Shown here piece after piece: positions 6,566 to 7,616 of a DNA stretch of 7,616 nt; position 1 is the stretch's first letter; the number at the start of each line of letters is the position of its first letter. The stretch covers positions 1 to 7,616 of the forward strand of contig JAJYDZ010000072.1 of the NCBI GenBank assembly GCA_021790415.1. The letters are read 5' to 3'. A model generated the notes under the pieces. That model was not told the DNA's origin, ran no database searches, and worked only from the letters and a program-made list of their open reading frames with translations. The DNA is from Thermoplasmata archaeon. GTDB lineage: Archaea; Thermoplasmatota; Thermoplasmata; Thermoplasmatales; Thermoplasmataceae. The position numbers and the translations under genes are program-made.

Positions 6566-6579
6566 TTGTCAAATGACAA
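6566..6579. promoter_or_regulatory. inverted repeat TTGTCA-AA-TGACAA, candidate operator
   Basis: Perfect 6-bp arms separated by two bases lie about 54 bases upstream of the oxidoreductase start and about 30 bases upstream of its TATA-like element. That is a typical place for an activator site in archaea. No transcription factor can be assigned, and no second copy was noticed in the window. Confidence 0.35.
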
Positions 6580-6595
6580 GCTGATTATATTGCAT

Positions 6596-6628
6596 AAAAA
6601 ATTCATTAGATTAAAAGAGCCTGAGGCT
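6596..6628 (-). terminator. candidate terminator downstream of cbiA
   Basis: On the minus strand, about 60 bases after the cbiA stop, AGCCTCAGGCT (6618-6628) can form a short 4-bp G+C-rich stem with a three-base loop. It is followed by TTTT and, about 12 bases later, by TTTTTT (6596-6601). Oligo-T tracts terminate archaeal RNA polymerase, so the tracts matter more than the weak hairpin. Confidence 0.35.
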
Positions 6629-6682
6629 TCAAAAGTTCTCTCTATTTTTGTGGGTACATATAACTTCTAAAGTCATGGGGTC

Positions 6683-6701
6683 TTAATTCATTTTGAATTA
6701 A
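6683..6701. repeat. perfect inverted repeat spanning the cbiA stop codon
   Basis: TTAATTCA and TGAATTAA, 8-bp perfect arms with a three-base loop, enclose the cbiA stop codon (6688-6690). In RNA this would fold into an A/U-rich hairpin at the 3' end of the coding region. No T-run follows it directly, so it is not a classical intrinsic terminator. It could affect mRNA 3' stability or simply be a chance A+T palindrome. Confidence 0.5.
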
Positions 6702-7616
6702 TGAGTGAGTATAGGAGTCGCTTAGAATATCTGGAAAGTGAAAAATGAGAATAAGAGCCAAAAGAATTTACTGATATGAGACCGTCCATGCCATTGATTC
6801 CCTTTCCCATTTCCATCCTTAGGCTTTTTTCCCCCTCATCAACTATTGAGCTGTAATGAAACTCATGCCCTCTTACAATATCGTTTTTCTTGAAGAGTGG
6901 GCTATCTTTAACAACCTTCATTTGTGTATAGCCTATGGTTAGAATTCCATTCTTCTCTACAGTCCCCCTAAATATACCTAACATTCTCTTCGTCCCGTTG
7001 GCTGTTTCAATACAAGATTCCATATACATTAAACCACCACATTCTCCCACGATGATCTTCCCTGATTCAGAGGAATCTCTTATGTAATCCAAGGTCTTAT
7101 AACTCCGGGATAACTCGTCGGAATAGAGTTCAGGGTAACCTCCTCCCAGATAAATGAAATCTGCATCTTCAGGGACTTCATTCTTCAGTGGTGAAAAATA
7201 AGAAACATTTCCAATTTTTCTAAGAGTGTCCATAGAATCCTCATAGTAGAAGTTAAATGCAGAATCTTTAGCTACATATATATTATAATTTCCAGTCACC
7301 GGAGTATTCATCTTAAGATCTGCTGATTGATATTTGATTTCAGGCAAATCCTCCAGGAAATCAAGGTTGATGAATTTAGAGACCTTTGTGGCAATATCTC
7401 TGATTTTTTCATTTGGTATCTCCGTGGATAATCCAAGATGCCTTTCTGGGAGCTCGAATTCCTTACTGTGTGGGATAGCTCCTATGATCTTTATACCATG
7501 ATCAATAAATGGCTTTGAGACCATTTCAAGATGTCTTTCACCGGCATAATTGTTGATTATGACTCCGATGCATAGGCCCGTTATGAAAGACTTTGCCATA
7601 TAGTAACCAGATTCTG
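6688..7616 (-). CDS. cbiA: cobyrinate a,c-diamide synthase, N-terminus beyond window
   Basis: An ATP- and glutamine-dependent enzyme that amidates the a and c side chains of cobyrinic acid in cobalamin synthesis. About 308 residues are visible. The frame stays open through the right edge (codons for ESGYY precede the internal Met at 7597-7599), so that Met is not the start. The family has about 450 residues, so roughly the first 130-150, with the ATP-binding P-loop, lie outside. Visible, counted from the internal Met: the end of the synthetase domain (GVIINNYAGERH; LPERHLGL at 50-57), the linker with KDSAFNFYYEDSMDTL, then the class I glutamine amidotransferase domain with LGGGYPE (151-157), nucleophile Cys187 in GECGGLMYM, RGHEFHYS (243-250) and a late SYSHF. 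All key residues are present. The Ni-sirohydrochlorin enzyme CfbB is a relative but is tied to methanogens. The TGA stop sits in a hairpin. Confidence 0.93.
   Translation of the reverse strand, partial: ESGYYMAKSFITGLCIGVIINNYAGERHLEMVSKPFIDHGIKIIGAIPHSKEFELPERHLGLSTEIPNEKIRDIATKVSKFINLDFLEDLPEIKYQSADLKMNTPVTGNYNIYVAKDSAFNFYYEDSMDTLRKIGNVSYFSPLKNEVPEDADFIYLGGGYPELYSDELSRSYKTLDYIRDSSESGKIIVGECGGLMYMESCIETANGTKRMLGIFRGTVEKNGILTIGYTQMKVVKDSPLFKKNDIVRGHEFHYSSIVDEGEKSLRMEMGKGINGMDGLISVNSFGSYSHFSLSRYSKRLLYSLINSK

Noticed and set aside
7597..7599. The Met codon here as the start of a short, N-terminally truncated CbiA.
   Set aside because: The frame is open upstream to the window edge and the residues before it continue the family pattern, so the gene is cut by the window and not truncated in nature as far as can be seen.
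1..7616. CRISPR arrays, tRNA or rRNA genes, insertion sequences, toxin-antitoxin or defence modules.
   Set aside because: No regularly spaced repeats, cloverleaf-like stretches, transposase motifs or defence-family motifs were found on either strand by reading.

Overview
The window looks like an ordinary stretch of chromosome from an A+T-rich archaeon, most likely a member of the Thermoplasmatales or a close relative. This is an inference. It rests on a TrmB-type regulator, a 179-residue family I pyrophosphatase of the Thermoplasma type, heavy use of AGA/AGG and ATA codons, few Shine-Dalgarno sites, and TATA-like boxes about 25 bp upstream of start codons. No database search was possible. There are no rRNA or tRNA genes, CRISPR arrays or recognisable insertion sequences.

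Layout. Positions 1-424 hold no well-supported gene, but the minus strand has one frame open from 291 to 73 that could be a small protein or a gene remnant, with a TATA-like box upstream. At 425-1141 (-) lies a TrmB-family regulator. It is divergent, across a 246-bp promoter region, from a two-gene operon at 1388-3675 (+). The operon encodes a UbiD-family prenylated-FMN decarboxylase and a UbiA-family membrane prenyltransferase joined by an ATGA stop/start overlap. The right half is all on the minus strand. In transcription order it carries the C-terminal two thirds of cobyrinate a,c-diamide synthase (CbiA, cut by the right edge), a Gfo/Idh/MocA oxidoreductase, inorganic pyrophosphatase, and an MFS transporter whose 3' end overlaps that of ubiA by 17 bp.

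How the genes work together. UbiD plus UbiA is the gene pair expected for the late prenylation and decarboxylation steps of a respiratory quinone. The UbiA protein resembles the MqnP type, which suggests menaquinone by the futalosine route. The divergent TrmB gene is the obvious candidate regulator of this pair and of itself. Pyrophosphatase removes the diphosphate released by prenyl transfer and other biosynthesis, but is a general housekeeping gene. CbiA belongs to cobalamin synthesis. The oxidoreductase and the exporter have no specific substrate that the sequence reveals. The four minus-strand genes have gaps of 45 to 175 bp, several with their own promoter-like signals, so they look like neighbours more than one operon.

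No clearly new system is present. The points most worth a second look are a missing aspartate in the first metal-binding motif of UbiA, a palindrome beside the trmB TATA box, the cryptic small reading frame at the left end, an inverted repeat upstream of the oxidoreductase gene, and inverted repeats that span the stop codons of cbiA and trmB.
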